A DNA stretch of 64,000 nt, taken from the NCBI GenBank assembly GCA_965657335.1, contig CBFHOH010000011.1, forward strand, positions 1 through 64,000. Reading direction: 5' to 3'. Below the pieces are notes generated by a model. It made no database searches and was not told the DNA's origin. It saw only the letters and a list, made by a program, of their open reading frames with translations. The DNA is from UBA4582 sp965657335. GTDB lineage: Bacteria; Pseudomonadota; Gammaproteobacteria; Pseudomonadales; Azotimanducaceae. This document shows, piece after piece, positions 8,248 through 16,953 of the stretch (position 1 is the stretch's first letter; each line of letters begins with the position of its first letter). The position numbers and the translations under genes were made by a program.

Positions 8248-9708
8248 TTAGTCGGTTTTTGCGAGTACCGCAGGGTTTCTTGCTGATAGTACGGGCGCCT
8301 CGACAGGCAGCGTGAACTTAATGGTCGTGCCCTCGTCGGGCACCGAGGTCAGTTTTAGATCTATTTCGAGCAAACTGGTAATTTGTTTAACGATGGCTAA
8401 GCCCATACCAACACCGGTATCTGCAGCACGTTCGCCTTTGCTTAATTGCACAAATTCACCAAAGATTGCCTGTTGTTTATCATGAGGTATCCCTACACCG
8501 GTATCCGTGAGTGTGATCTCGAATCCTTCATGGGTCGGTTTACCTGAAATACATACCTTGCCTGCAGAAGTGTACTTAACCGCATTGGCGAAAAGATTTC
8601 GAAATACTCGGGCGATCAAATCAAAATCAGTAAAAACGTTCTGATCCATATGGTGGTGTTCTAATACCAACCCTTTTTCCTCACAAGCCAGTTCAAATTC
8701 TTCAACGAAGGTTAGGCATAAGTCTTTGATGTTAAAAACGACAAGATACGGCCTTATCTGACCTTGCTCAAATTGCGAGAGATCCAGCAGACTGTCGTAA
8801 AGATGCCCCAAAGATTCGATGGAGGTTTGTTGTTTTCGCAAAAGATCCATCGACTTTTGATCCTGTTTTTGCATCATCAACGTTTCATTCAGTAAACCTA
8901 TGGCAAAGAGTGGCTGACGCAGGTCATGACCCGCTGCCGCCATGAAGAAGTCCTTCATTTTATTTGCCGCACGGGCACTGTTAAGCGCATCGCGTATTTG
9001 CTGTTCCGAGTCTTTAAGTTGTAGCAGCAACTGGTTTTTCTCAAATCTGATCATGATGCTGTCTTTGAATGTCTGACTGGTAAAGTAAATCATCCGTAAA
9101 CTTACGATCAATAGCGATGCAATGGCTGCCGCGATCGGCAAACCGTCAACGCCCTTAAGTAACCAGAACAAAACGGCTTGTCCAAGCAGGGGTAAAGCAG
9201 TGTGGGAATAGGTTCTGAAATCCGACGACAAGATGATCATTGCGCCAAGACCGTAGAAAGCAATAATTGCGGTGACAAAAACTTCCACAGCAGTGCCACC
9301 GAGCAAAGCGACACTCCAAATGCCCGTGCCTATGACGGTCTGGCTAAGCAAGCTCGATAAATAAAGTCTGCGGTCCATAACCTCGAGTTCTGATTCACGC
9401 CAGACATCGATGTGCTGAATCACCTCTCTAGCCATTAGGTAACGCCAAGAAACCGAAAGCATGACGGGAACGCACCAGATTAGGATATTGAGTAATGGCA
9501 CTGTCTTGGAAAGAAAGACTGCACTTGCGCCACTGCCAACCGCGATGCCAATGAGCGAAGTGAGGGTAAGCATCGATTTTGCCCTGATAGATTCGCGCAA
9601 AATTTCTACCCTGGCCTCGTCTGTCGTTTCTTGACCCGTTAATTGGACGCTCGAACTAGAGTCTGGCTCAGCGACGTTTAACTTCGCGTCTGGCATGTTT
9701 GATTGCAT
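8248..9708 (-). CDS. membrane-bound sensor histidine kinase
   Basis: 486 residues. The N-terminal 40 residues are soluble, followed by about six hydrophobic helices (roughly 45-215), a short coiled region, a HisKA domain with the phosphoacceptor motif GHDLRQPL, and an HATPase domain with N box NLFANAVKYT, G1 DTGVGIP and a GVGMGLAIVK G2-like box. There is no periplasmic sensor domain or receiver. GHDLRQPL kinases commonly pair with LuxR-type regulators, so the convergent regulator at 7544 is the likely partner. The signal is unknown. Confidence 0.88.
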   Translation of the reverse strand: MQSNMPDAKLNVAEPDSSSSVQLTGQETTDEARVEILRESIRAKSMLTLTSLIGIAVGSGASAVFLSKTVPLLNILIWCVPVMLSVSWRYLMAREVIQHIDVWRESELEVMDRRLYLSSLLSQTVIGTGIWSVALLGGTAVEVFVTAIIAFYGLGAMIILSSDFRTYSHTALPLLGQAVLFWLLKGVDGLPIAAAIASLLIVSLRMIYFTSQTFKDSIMIRFEKNQLLLQLKDSEQQIRDALNSARAANKMKDFFMAAAGHDLRQPLFAIGLLNETLMMQKQDQKSMDLLRKQQTSIESLGHLYDSLLDLSQFEQGQIRPYLVVFNIKDLCLTFVEEFELACEEKGLVLEHHHMDQNVFTDFDLIARVFRNLFANAVKYTSAGKVCISGKPTHEGFEITLTDTGVGIPHDKQQAIFGEFVQLSKGERAADTGVGMGLAIVKQITSLLEIDLKLTSVPDEGTTIKFTLPVEAPVLSARNPAVLAKTD

Positions 9709-10019
9709 GATTTGTGCATCTATAAATAGAAAACATGAACTGAGTCTACAGGAATTTGAGCTGAATGAATTGTCCCGCTAAGTTGTCTAGCATTTATCGC
9801 GGTAAAACATTATTTTGACTCAATGAGTATAAATTTATGGCAATAATAAACACGTTTTTGTGTCGATGTTCTGATGCTAGAAAACACGTTAATGGTCGAT
9901 CTGCCTGAGACGTTAGTTGGTAAGGTAGCCGCTGGCAACAGATAGGATCCGGGCAGTTATCGCACATTTTCACAAGGCTGGAGTACTTTTGAGAAAAAAT
10001 TGAAACTGACTTGCTCTAA
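9709..10019. other. intergenic region without a recognisable gene
   Basis: AT-rich stretch upstream of the histidine kinase (on the minus strand) and of the adenylate-cyclase remnant (plus strand). No ORF, tRNA or strong hairpin seen. It may contain the kinase promoter and further decayed cyclase sequence. Confidence 0.4.
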
Positions 10020-10314
10020 GATCACAAACCGATTCGCAGTTACCGACAGATAAAAGAATAGACAAATTATGTATCGGTATTGGATTTGGCCCCATGCTTT
10101 ACTCAGAGACGCTCAAAGGCTATATCGGCGAGGAGATGACTTGGCATGTAAACTCGGCGAGGATACAGCTGTGGGAGGTGAGACGCTGGTCACCGAGGGA
10201 GCTTACGCTGCAGCCTCGGATGATTTAGTAAATCTGTTTGAGCGGCGGGAAGCCGACATTTCAGGTCTAACGTTCCCATATTTTAAACGGCGGTTTAATG
10301 GTCGAGGTACTTAG
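10020..10314 (+). pseudogene. remnant of a class III adenylate/guanylate cyclase catalytic domain
   Basis: Two adjacent frames together read like the C-terminal part of a class III cyclase. The frame through 10070-10130 gives CIGIGFGPMLYSETLKGYIGEEM. The frame from about 10138 gives LACKLGEDTAVGGETLVTE and later DISGLTFPYF. Inserting one base near 10137 would join them as GEEMNLACKLGEDTA, the usual cyclase motif. The 5' catalytic half is missing and in-frame stops lie upstream, so it is truncated as well as frameshifted. Convergent with, and abutting, the DUF4384 gene. Based on remembered motif patterns rather than alignment. Confidence 0.5.
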
Positions 10315-10315
10315 C

Positions 10316-11191
10316 TTAACCCTCGGTTGAGGTGGTAATCTTAACTGTTGCCTCGGAAAATTCAGCAACCGCTTTAGCCTTTTCCTTGTCAGTCGTTGTG
10401 GACTTTGTGAGTGATATTCCTCTCGTCCGACGGGCGATTTCAGGCGCACTATCTTGTACCAGATAAACATCAGCATTTGCAGCTGTTACGCTGAGTTCAC
10501 CCAAGGGCGCGGTGCTTGCATACAAGGTCAGGGATTCTTGACCGTATGGCGCGCCTACTTTCATGACGAATTGATCTTGATGCTCAGGTACTTCGAAGAT
10601 TGTGACCCCTGCAAAATAATTACCTGATCGGTGTTGATTCGGCAAAATTTGGATATTGTTGCTATCAGCGTCAATGTAGATCAAGCGAGCGTAAAAGGGC
10701 TTGTTGCCCTGAAGATAAATTCGCATGTTTTCCCCTGTGACGTAACTGTCTTTATCCGTGGTGACCTTTACATTTAGGGGAGCCCTCGGATCACCGAGCA
10801 GCAGCGAATCGTCAACTGTGTCCATCACGGCTTTACTAGGGATTACCTCAGCCTTGATGCGGATGGTAAAACAATCTCCATCAAGCCAAGTTTCTTCTAA
10901 AATCTCAATAACCTTCACTTCAGCACTTTTAAACGCCTTGATTAGGTCGCTTTTCAGTTGGAAGTTTTCAACGACAGTCTCGCTCTCTAGGTAGGAACCT
11001 GCATATTCAACTGCCAGACGTTTAGCATCTTGGAGCGCGACATCTTTTGTTTGCTTTCTTGATTTATCATCACCTAGGCAAGACTGCCCATCTGCCTCGG
11101 TAATCGAGGATTGATTGGCCAGTAACGGCGAAGAGATCAATGACGCTAGTGTCACGGCGCTGAAAAAAAGTGTCTTGATGGTCTTTTGCAT
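10316..11191 (-). CDS. exported DUF4384-domain protein, last gene of the envelope operon
   Basis: 291 residues with a cleavable signal peptide (about 1-25, ending LLANQ). Residues 45-120 resemble the archaic FlgT-N/LPP20-like fold (DAKRLAVEYAGSYLES...). Residues 130-230 look like DUF4384 (YVTGENMRIYLQGNKPFYARLIYIDA, then ILPNQ and GAPYGQESLTLYAS), a domain found in surface and effector-associated proteins. The tail is Thr/Lys/Glu-rich. It lies 35 bp downstream of an LPP20-like paralog on the same strand and is the distal gene of the 22.0-10.3 kb operon. Periplasmic or outer-membrane location inferred from the signal peptide. Confidence 0.7.
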   Translation of the reverse strand: MQKTIKTLFFSAVTLASLISSPLLANQSSITEADGQSCLGDDKSRKQTKDVALQDAKRLAVEYAGSYLESETVVENFQLKSDLIKAFKSAEVKVIEILEETWLDGDCFTIRIKAEVIPSKAVMDTVDDSLLLGDPRAPLNVKVTTDKDSYVTGENMRIYLQGNKPFYARLIYIDADSNNIQILPNQHRSGNYFAGVTIFEVPEHQDQFVMKVGAPYGQESLTLYASTAPLGELSVTAANADVYLVQDSAPEIARRTRGISLTKSTTTDKEKAKAVAEFSEATVKITTSTEG

Positions 11192-11226
11192 AACGATGCT
11201 CCTTCTACTGCAATAATTTGTTTCAA

Positions 11227-12285
11227 CTACAATACGATGATAACGCCAGAGTCCTTAAGGAAACCTTTATCGATAAGCCCTTTCAATCTAGTTGAAGATT
11301 GATTGCCGAGAACGATTTGAGTTCGTGTGCTACCGAAAGTCCGAAGGGCTTTCAACACAATGGGTCGCTCTCCTACAATGGGATGGCGTTTTGCTGTGTC
11401 GAGATCACGGGTAAACAGCGAAACCAATTGGCCGCGTTCTTTTCTTTCATCCTGATGCGTTGCATTTGGGTACAATATGCCTGCACGCAACTGACGAACT
11501 TTTGGCGACATCGAGGGGATGAAGTTGCTGCCTCGTGCATCGATCACGAGACCAGTAGGCCCTGTGTCCTTTGCCGCGACCACAGTGGGATGGCTGCTGA
11601 TCAGCGCTTCGAGAGACGTTAAACGCGCACTGAGTCTATCTAGCGCGCCTTGCCAAGCGGGTGCAGGCATTGTTTCTGCTGCAATGGCAGAGGGAATAAG
11701 CAATTCTAGGCTTGTGCTAAAAACGTTTGCCAGCGTAATCGTCAACCCATTTGGAAGAATTGACGCGCCGTTGTTTCCTGCCAATTGCTCGGGCACCAGC
11801 ACCTCGCTATAGATTTTTTGGGCAAACTGGCCCTCTAGAGGCGCGGTCATACTAACGATACAACTTCCGTCTGGCTGAGGCTCACGATTTACCACTCGTG
11901 CACCTCGCAACACACCGCTTACGCTGGTTTTGATCACATCGCTTTCAACCATCATGTTGGCAACCACGGTGGTGCCTTCGACGCGAACCCCCTCGATTGA
12001 TTCAAGCAGGTTACGCTGCGCATCGACGATGGCTGCACGACACGCCATCATGCGCCCCGTGCTCGGTGGCGCGTTTTCAGGCGCTATACCCGCGCCTTCG
12101 GCTTCGATCTGTGCGGCGCTCCAGTTGACACCACTATTGGCGCCGACCCATTCGACAAACTCTTCGGCTTTTGCCGTCGACGCACTCACGACGACACTGA
12201 GGCTTAACAGACAGCAAAAAGCATGCGCTCGGATACTAGCGCTTGATGAGACGGCATGTTTGAGGCTTTTATCTGATTGCATCAT
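11227..12285 (-). CDS. exported LPP20/FlgT-N-like protein, paralog 1
   Basis: 352 residues with a signal peptide ending near AKAEE (residue about 41). The LPP20-like domain carries CRAAIVDAQRNLLESIEGVRV (first 20 residues at about 83-102), then ESDVIKTSVSGVLRGARVV. A second shared domain near the C-terminus has TGLVIDARGSNFIPSMSPKV and a VIIVL end. Two further paralogs lie in the same operon (18728-19807 and 21182-22021) with the same two blocks. LPP20/FlgP/FlgT-like proteins are outer-membrane or periplasmic structural factors; no flagellar gene is nearby, so a non-flagellar envelope role is inferred. Met1 and Met2 are equally plausible starts. Confidence 0.72.
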   Translation of the reverse strand: MMQSDKSLKHAVSSSASIRAHAFCCLLSLSVVVSASTAKAEEFVEWVGANSGVNWSAAQIEAEGAGIAPENAPPSTGRMMACRAAIVDAQRNLLESIEGVRVEGTTVVANMMVESDVIKTSVSGVLRGARVVNREPQPDGSCIVSMTAPLEGQFAQKIYSEVLVPEQLAGNNGASILPNGLTITLANVFSTSLELLIPSAIAAETMPAPAWQGALDRLSARLTSLEALISSHPTVVAAKDTGPTGLVIDARGSNFIPSMSPKVRQLRAGILYPNATHQDERKERGQLVSLFTRDLDTAKRHPIVGERPIVLKALRTFGSTRTQIVLGNQSSTRLKGLIDKGFLKDSGVIIVL

Positions 12286-12350
12286 TGGATTGTTCCTATT
12301 TGTAACTTTTAGTCGTGTGACTTTTCTATCTTGCGCGATGATCGAAATGG

Positions 12351-14234
12351 CTAAAAAAGGACATCACCCAAAATCGTCATATTCGATGCAGCGGGTTCCC
12401 AGTTGTTATCCCGTGCATCTAATTGCAATGTTGATCCATTCTGCAGGTGGAATGGTTGGTTGTTACTGAATTGGTTGTTTTCGAGTTTGGGTTGAGCTTG
12501 CCCGGATATGATAAGTCCCGCAGCCTGTGCATCACTGATTATGCAATTCCTGATCGTAGGTCTGGCGCTTCCGGAGATTGTCATGCCATTAAATTGATTG
12601 TTGGTAAAAACACTATTAGAAATGAGTGGACTGCCTGCGGTGACATCAACTGCGATACCTGCACCATCAACATTTAGATAATCAACGGTAACCGGCTGGC
12701 TGGTTTGAATGGTCAAAAAGTTATCAAAACCCTGACCGGATCGATCTGTTACGATGACCGGCGCTGTGCTGTTGCCCATGATATGCAGCTCTCCAAGTAC
12801 AGAGATTTTTGCGTTGCGAGATAACTCGAATTTAACACCCGGTGCGACAAGCAAAACACCGCCCGTATCGATTCTTGTCGCGTTGTTGATTTGATGTGGA
12901 TTACCCGCCGGGGTTAGTTTATTAATACCAGAAATCACTGTGGGCAGGGCACCAGTAAGTATGGTTGCTTGTCCGTAACGCCGATCTGGTGCAGCAGTTG
13001 CTTCAAAGCGTTGACCGGGCCCTTTATTGCCTGCGTGGTCAACAGCCTTAATCGACAGATATACAGGTTTAAAGTTAGTAAGCCCCTCAAATCGATACTC
13101 GGAGTTTTCTGTTTCGATGGGCCTGGTCAACGCGCCGGTCTCGGTCATCGCTGTGGTAATTTGATACTTGGCAATATCCATGTCTCCCGGTGAACGCCAG
13201 TTCAACTGAAGGGCACCGTCGAGCGAAATGGCAGTGGCGTCACGGACACTTGAAGGTGGTGTGTTGTCGATGGTGACTAAACCATAGGGCGATACCCAGC
13301 TGCTGGTTTGGTTAAAGCTGTCTTGTAAACGGCCAACGACTGAAACAGCTTCAGTGTTGATGCCTCTGTCGATTTTTATCGAGCCCTGATAGTTGCCCGG
13401 CGTGGTTTCAGTGAGGTTAATTAGCCCCATCCCGTCGACTGACGCAACCGCGTTCAGCCCTGGGTCACCCATAAGTACGACTTCTAATTCATCGCCGTAG
13501 CTCAAATACTGCCCGGCGCCAGAATGAACCACATCTGCGATCGCCGGTTTGCGCTTCTGAGATAGGTTTGCGGGCTCGGGCATCTGTTTTGCGAGATCTC
13601 GGCCGAGTTCGTCCGCGGCGCGGTACAGATTAATGTCACCGTAAATGTGCTTAGCGGCAACCAGTGCGTTTAGTAACAGGCCGACAGGGGTTGTCGACAC
13701 GCCGCCCGCATGACTCTTTTGCACATCCTTTACCTCCCAGATAGTGCCAGCCTTATCGCCAACAAATTTCAGCTCTACGCCAACTGCAACTTGAGCATAG
13801 ACGGCTGCAAACTTTTTGTCGTAGTGGGTAATGTCGCCATACATAAGTCCATCAACACCAAGTAAATTCATCAGTTCTGAAGATGATTTAGCCTGAATCG
13901 CGTCTGGCGTATCCAGACCGGCGAGAGCAAGTCGTCGATCGACGTCCTGCCAGTGCAGCATACGGTAGTTTTTCGATGAAAAGTGGTTAAACATCGTGCG
14001 TCTGACGACGCGGTATGCGAACTCACTGGTGGTCTTATTTTGGAATGGTAAAATAGCCACTGTGGTGGGCAAGTCGCTTGTATTTCTACTTTTTTCGTCT
14101 GTGGACCCCGTTTGCAATGCAGGCAAGGTGACGACGGTATCCGTCGTACTAACTGCGCAACTGCCCAGGAGAAACAGCACTAGCGGGAATAACACTAAGA
14201 TATGTTGAGATTTCTTACTTTTGACTATTGTCAC
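12351..14234 (-). CDS. outer-membrane lipoprotein: DUF799/GNA1162-like domain + FN3-like + parallel beta-helix
   Basis: 627 residues. A lipobox (FLLGSC, Cys26) marks a lipoprotein. Residues about 55-205 resemble the GNA1162/DUF799 lipoprotein family (VAILPFQNKTTSEFAYRVVRRT, LGVDGLMYGDI). A middle region (about 215-410) has immunoglobulin/FN3-like stretches. The C-terminal 200 residues have right-handed beta-helix character (ISNSVFTNNQFNGMTISGSA, IISDAQAAGLIISG, LENNQFSNNQPF). DUF799-type lipoproteins are known from Neisseria in CsgG-like contexts; the beta-helix addition is unusual to my knowledge. It lies 90 bp downstream of the MCE gene. Surface or intermembrane location is inference. Confidence 0.72.
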   Translation of the reverse strand: MTIVKSKKSQHILVLFPLVLFLLGSCAVSTTDTVVTLPALQTGSTDEKSRNTSDLPTTVAILPFQNKTTSEFAYRVVRRTMFNHFSSKNYRMLHWQDVDRRLALAGLDTPDAIQAKSSSELMNLLGVDGLMYGDITHYDKKFAAVYAQVAVGVELKFVGDKAGTIWEVKDVQKSHAGGVSTTPVGLLLNALVAAKHIYGDINLYRAADELGRDLAKQMPEPANLSQKRKPAIADVVHSGAGQYLSYGDELEVVLMGDPGLNAVASVDGMGLINLTETTPGNYQGSIKIDRGINTEAVSVVGRLQDSFNQTSSWVSPYGLVTIDNTPPSSVRDATAISLDGALQLNWRSPGDMDIAKYQITTAMTETGALTRPIETENSEYRFEGLTNFKPVYLSIKAVDHAGNKGPGQRFEATAAPDRRYGQATILTGALPTVISGINKLTPAGNPHQINNATRIDTGGVLLVAPGVKFELSRNAKISVLGELHIMGNSTAPVIVTDRSGQGFDNFLTIQTSQPVTVDYLNVDGAGIAVDVTAGSPLISNSVFTNNQFNGMTISGSARPTIRNCIISDAQAAGLIISGQAQPKLENNQFSNNQPFHLQNGSTLQLDARDNNWEPAASNMTILGDVLF

Positions 14235-14324
14235 GTTTCGCTCCTGAATTGATATTTACGCTACGAAAGCACAACAAGTAGGGCGACTGTCCCAGCTGGG
14301 TCTGAAGGCAGTGCTCTCTTGGGG

Positions 14325-15356
14325 CTAGTGTTCTTGTGCCTCTTCCTTTGCTTCTGTCCGATATAAACTTTGGTCATATAGCATGTTGTCATGAGGGTGA
14401 GAAATTGGCAGCACCGCGTTTTGCCTGCCACCGTTCCCCTTGTTGCCTCCGCCTAAGATCCAAGACTTGCTAAGTTGTTCTGTGAGTTCGGTGACGCCTT
14501 GAAGCGCCACATCAGTCGTGATGAGCACTGTGGGCAGTTGATTCATGACTGGGGTTGTCGCCTTAAACAGGGTTTCGGTTTCCTCTAATGTCAGTGTTGC
14601 CTGTTCCGTGAGTACAACGATGTTCTTTAATGCTAGTTGGAGATCTTTGTCGGTTTTGACGACCAGCTTATCTACATTACTCATCGTTGATTCGAGTGTG
14701 GCTAGGCTTTGCTCAAGTGACTCGATCATAGCTGGTAAATTTTTGCTCACTTTGGCTAAATTGTTAGTCACATCTTCGACGTTTTCTAGGCTCGCGTACA
14801 TTGTCCCTTGGTTAACACTGATGCCAGTCGTAATCGATTCAACGTGGCTGATGATTTCCGTGATTTGATCAGTAATTTGTACCATATCCAGTTCCTCGAG
14901 CAGCGTGGCGAGGCCCTGCGGAGATGCGGTCGGTATGAACTCTCCACGTGGCATAATTTTTTCATCTTTAGCACCCGGAGTCAGTATCAGACCGCTACCT
15001 GTCAGAATTGTGTTTACGCCAATATTGGTGTCGACCTCAAGTCGGCTCCGCTTGCGGTAGAACTCCTGATATATCGTTGAGAGCGTGAGGTCTACACGTA
15101 CTAAGCCGTCGCCTGTAATTGCGACATTAGTCACGTTACCGATGACAACGCCGCGCAGCGATACGCTAGCGTCAGGCGCGATACCATAGGTTTTATCAAG
15201 CACGGTGTAATATGGAATACCTTCATCTGCAGAAAAACTTTGGATGAAGGGGATCAGAAACCCGATCAAAAAAAGTAACATGGCACCGAGTACAAAAAAA
15301 CCGACAACCCGGTCCCTTGCGCCGACTTCAAATGGTGTATATGCCGATGTTTTCAT
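14325..15356 (-). CDS. MCE-family (MlaD-like) lipid transport protein
   Basis: 343 residues. One N-terminal transmembrane helix (about 18-41) is followed by an MCE domain (about 45-125) with YGIAPDASVSLRGVVIGNV and a beta-rich core, then a long helical C-terminal region (about 145-300) with MlaD/PqiB-like coiled segments. MCE proteins form hexameric rings that shuttle lipids between inner and outer membranes. It is 30 bp downstream of the ABC subunit and in the same operon as the MlaE permease, so these three form the transporter core. More like the long, helical-tail MCE type than short E. coli MlaD. Confidence 0.88.
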   Translation of the reverse strand: MKTSAYTPFEVGARDRVVGFFVLGAMLLFLIGFLIPFIQSFSADEGIPYYTVLDKTYGIAPDASVSLRGVVIGNVTNVAITGDGLVRVDLTLSTIYQEFYRKRSRLEVDTNIGVNTILTGSGLILTPGAKDEKIMPRGEFIPTASPQGLATLLEELDMVQITDQITEIISHVESITTGISVNQGTMYASLENVEDVTNNLAKVSKNLPAMIESLEQSLATLESTMSNVDKLVVKTDKDLQLALKNIVVLTEQATLTLEETETLFKATTPVMNQLPTVLITTDVALQGVTELTEQLSKSWILGGGNKGNGGRQNAVLPISHPHDNMLYDQSLYRTEAKEEAQEH

Positions 15357-15386
15357 CTGTTGGAGTTGCCTATGAATATCATAAAT

Positions 15387-16046
15387 TTAAGCTAACGCTT
15401 CGACTAGATCCTGATTCTCTATCTTGAGCACACGATCAGCGAGTTCCATCACAATATCGCTCGCTGTTGTGATGAGAACGACCATTGGGTGGTCGCGCTG
15501 GCGTTCCTTCAGCCTTTCCATTGTATCCTGTAAAAACTCGTCTGACATCCCGCCCTCCAGTTCATCAATCAGTAGCAATCTAGGTTTTACGATAAGCGCA
15601 CGGGCTAAATTCACCGTTCTTGTTTGAACATCGTTGAGATGGTGTGGGTGTTGATCAAACAGGCCATCGTCTATTTGCAACAAATCGCAAACGTAATGTG
15701 CTTCTTGGGCGATTTCCGCAGCAGTCATGTCGGTATGAAATTGCAGCGGCAGGCAGATGTTCTGGTAAATATTATAGATACTCAACAACCCACGCTCTTC
15801 ATAAACATATCCAACTTTGAAAGCGGATTCGGGATCAGTCGGCGCTAACAAATCAACACCATCAATCAGCACTTGACCACTAACACCGCTAAGGAAACCA
15901 GCGATACCCTTTAACAGACTCGTACCGCCATCTAGCACTTTTGTCTCAATGGCAATAATTTCATGCGGCGTCGCGCTCAACGAAACGTTATCGAATAACA
16001 GATGATCAGGATATTCGATATGCAAATTTCGTATTTCGATGCTCAT
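15387..16046 (-). CDS. MlaF-like ABC subunit with degenerate ATPase motifs
   Basis: 219 residues with the fold and length of an ABC nucleotide-binding domain. Walker A should be GxxGxGK[ST] but reads TKVLDGGTS (35-43), so the catalytic lysine is missing. The Q-loop position reads YVYEERG, the signature motif is LNDVQTR instead of LSGGQ, and the switch histidine region is ITTASD. Only Walker B with its Glu (LLLIDELEGG) is preserved. The reading frame is intact and sits between permease and MCE genes, so it is under selection rather than decayed. Either a structural pseudo-ATPase or a strongly modified enzyme; another MlaF elsewhere could supply ATP hydrolysis. Confidence 0.85.
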   Translation of the reverse strand: MSIEIRNLHIEYPDHLLFDNVSLSATPHEIIAIETKVLDGGTSLLKGIAGFLSGVSGQVLIDGVDLLAPTDPESAFKVGYVYEERGLLSIYNIYQNICLPLQFHTDMTAAEIAQEAHYVCDLLQIDDGLFDQHPHHLNDVQTRTVNLARALIVKPRLLLIDELEGGMSDEFLQDTMERLKERQRDHPMVVLITTASDIVMELADRVLKIENQDLVEALA

Positions 16047-16089
16047 TGCCCGTGTCTCATCGTGTATGACTTACCAAATTGGTCTCGCC

Positions 16090-16953
16090 TCATTGCGTAT
16101 AAGCTAAGATGGATAACACAACGTTGATAAGAAAAAAGCTCATTAGTTGTGCCGTTGTTGAATTCGAAATAGCATGCGATACATCATCAAAACTGTCTGC
16201 TGCTTTTGCGCCAAAATGAATTGAAATAATACCTATCATCACGCCGCCTAGTAATGCTTTTACGGCGTTGATCGAAACTTCGTTGAGTGTAATTTGCTCC
16301 AGTATATTGGCAAGGAATGTCAGGAAAGAAATGTCTGGATCCGAAAACCAAATAAATACATAAGCTGACAAGAGACACACAAAGTCAAAATAGATAAACA
16401 TCAAAAACAGGGAAATCGGGAAAGCAAAAAACACAGGTAACAGAAACATGAAAACGGGATTGATACCAAGACCGTGCAATACTTGGAATTCTCGCGTCAT
16501 CCTCAGAAACCCAATCTCTGATGTCACTGCTGTTGCCGAACGTGATATCAGAATGATGCCTGAAATCAGTGGTCCCAGTTCACGGAAGACAATCACCACG
16601 AACAAGTAGCTGTATTGTGTGCTGATGACTTGTTGCGGAATATAATCAAATAGCCGAGACATGAGTAAAGCGCCGATAAAAATCGCAATCATTCCATTGA
16701 TGTAGAGCGCTCGAACACCGGTATTATAAAGTTGGCGAATAAAAAGATTCAGAAATATTCTGCGTCGCTTTGGTTTGACGAGATGCTTACTCGCTGCCAA
16801 AGCGATAGATATGAGACCTATGATATCTAATAGAAAAATAGCGACTTCTCTGGGCCTGCGCCCAAAAAACTCGATGATCCGCCATGAATTCTGCGGCGGA
16901 GAGCCTTCAGGCTGATTTTCTCGTTCGCTAGATTCTGGCTTTAGCGTGTTCAC
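16090..16953 (-). CDS. MlaE-family permease (DUF140)
   Basis: 287 residues with five or six hydrophobic helices. The MlaE signature is clear: FRELGPLISGIILISRSATA followed by EIGFLRMTREFQVLHGLGI. The N-terminal 60 residues are hydrophilic and Pro/Glu-rich. The start overlaps the stop of the upstream TPR lipoprotein gene by 4 nt. With the MCE protein and the degenerate ABC subunit it makes an Mla-type inner-membrane complex moving lipids across the envelope. Direction of transport and substrate cannot be inferred. Confidence 0.9.
   Translation of the reverse strand: MNTLKPESSERENQPEGSPPQNSWRIIEFFGRRPREVAIFLLDIIGLISIALAASKHLVKPKRRRIFLNLFIRQLYNTGVRALYINGMIAIFIGALLMSRLFDYIPQQVISTQYSYLFVVIVFRELGPLISGIILISRSATAVTSEIGFLRMTREFQVLHGLGINPVFMFLLPVFFAFPISLFLMFIYFDFVCLLSAYVFIWFSDPDISFLTFLANILEQITLNEVSINAVKALLGGVMIGIISIHFGAKAADSFDDVSHAISNSTTAQLMSFFLINVVLSILAYTQ

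Noticed and set aside
11930..12469. Plus-strand ORF of 179 residues
   Set aside because: It spans the ends of two well-supported minus-strand genes and shows no domain.
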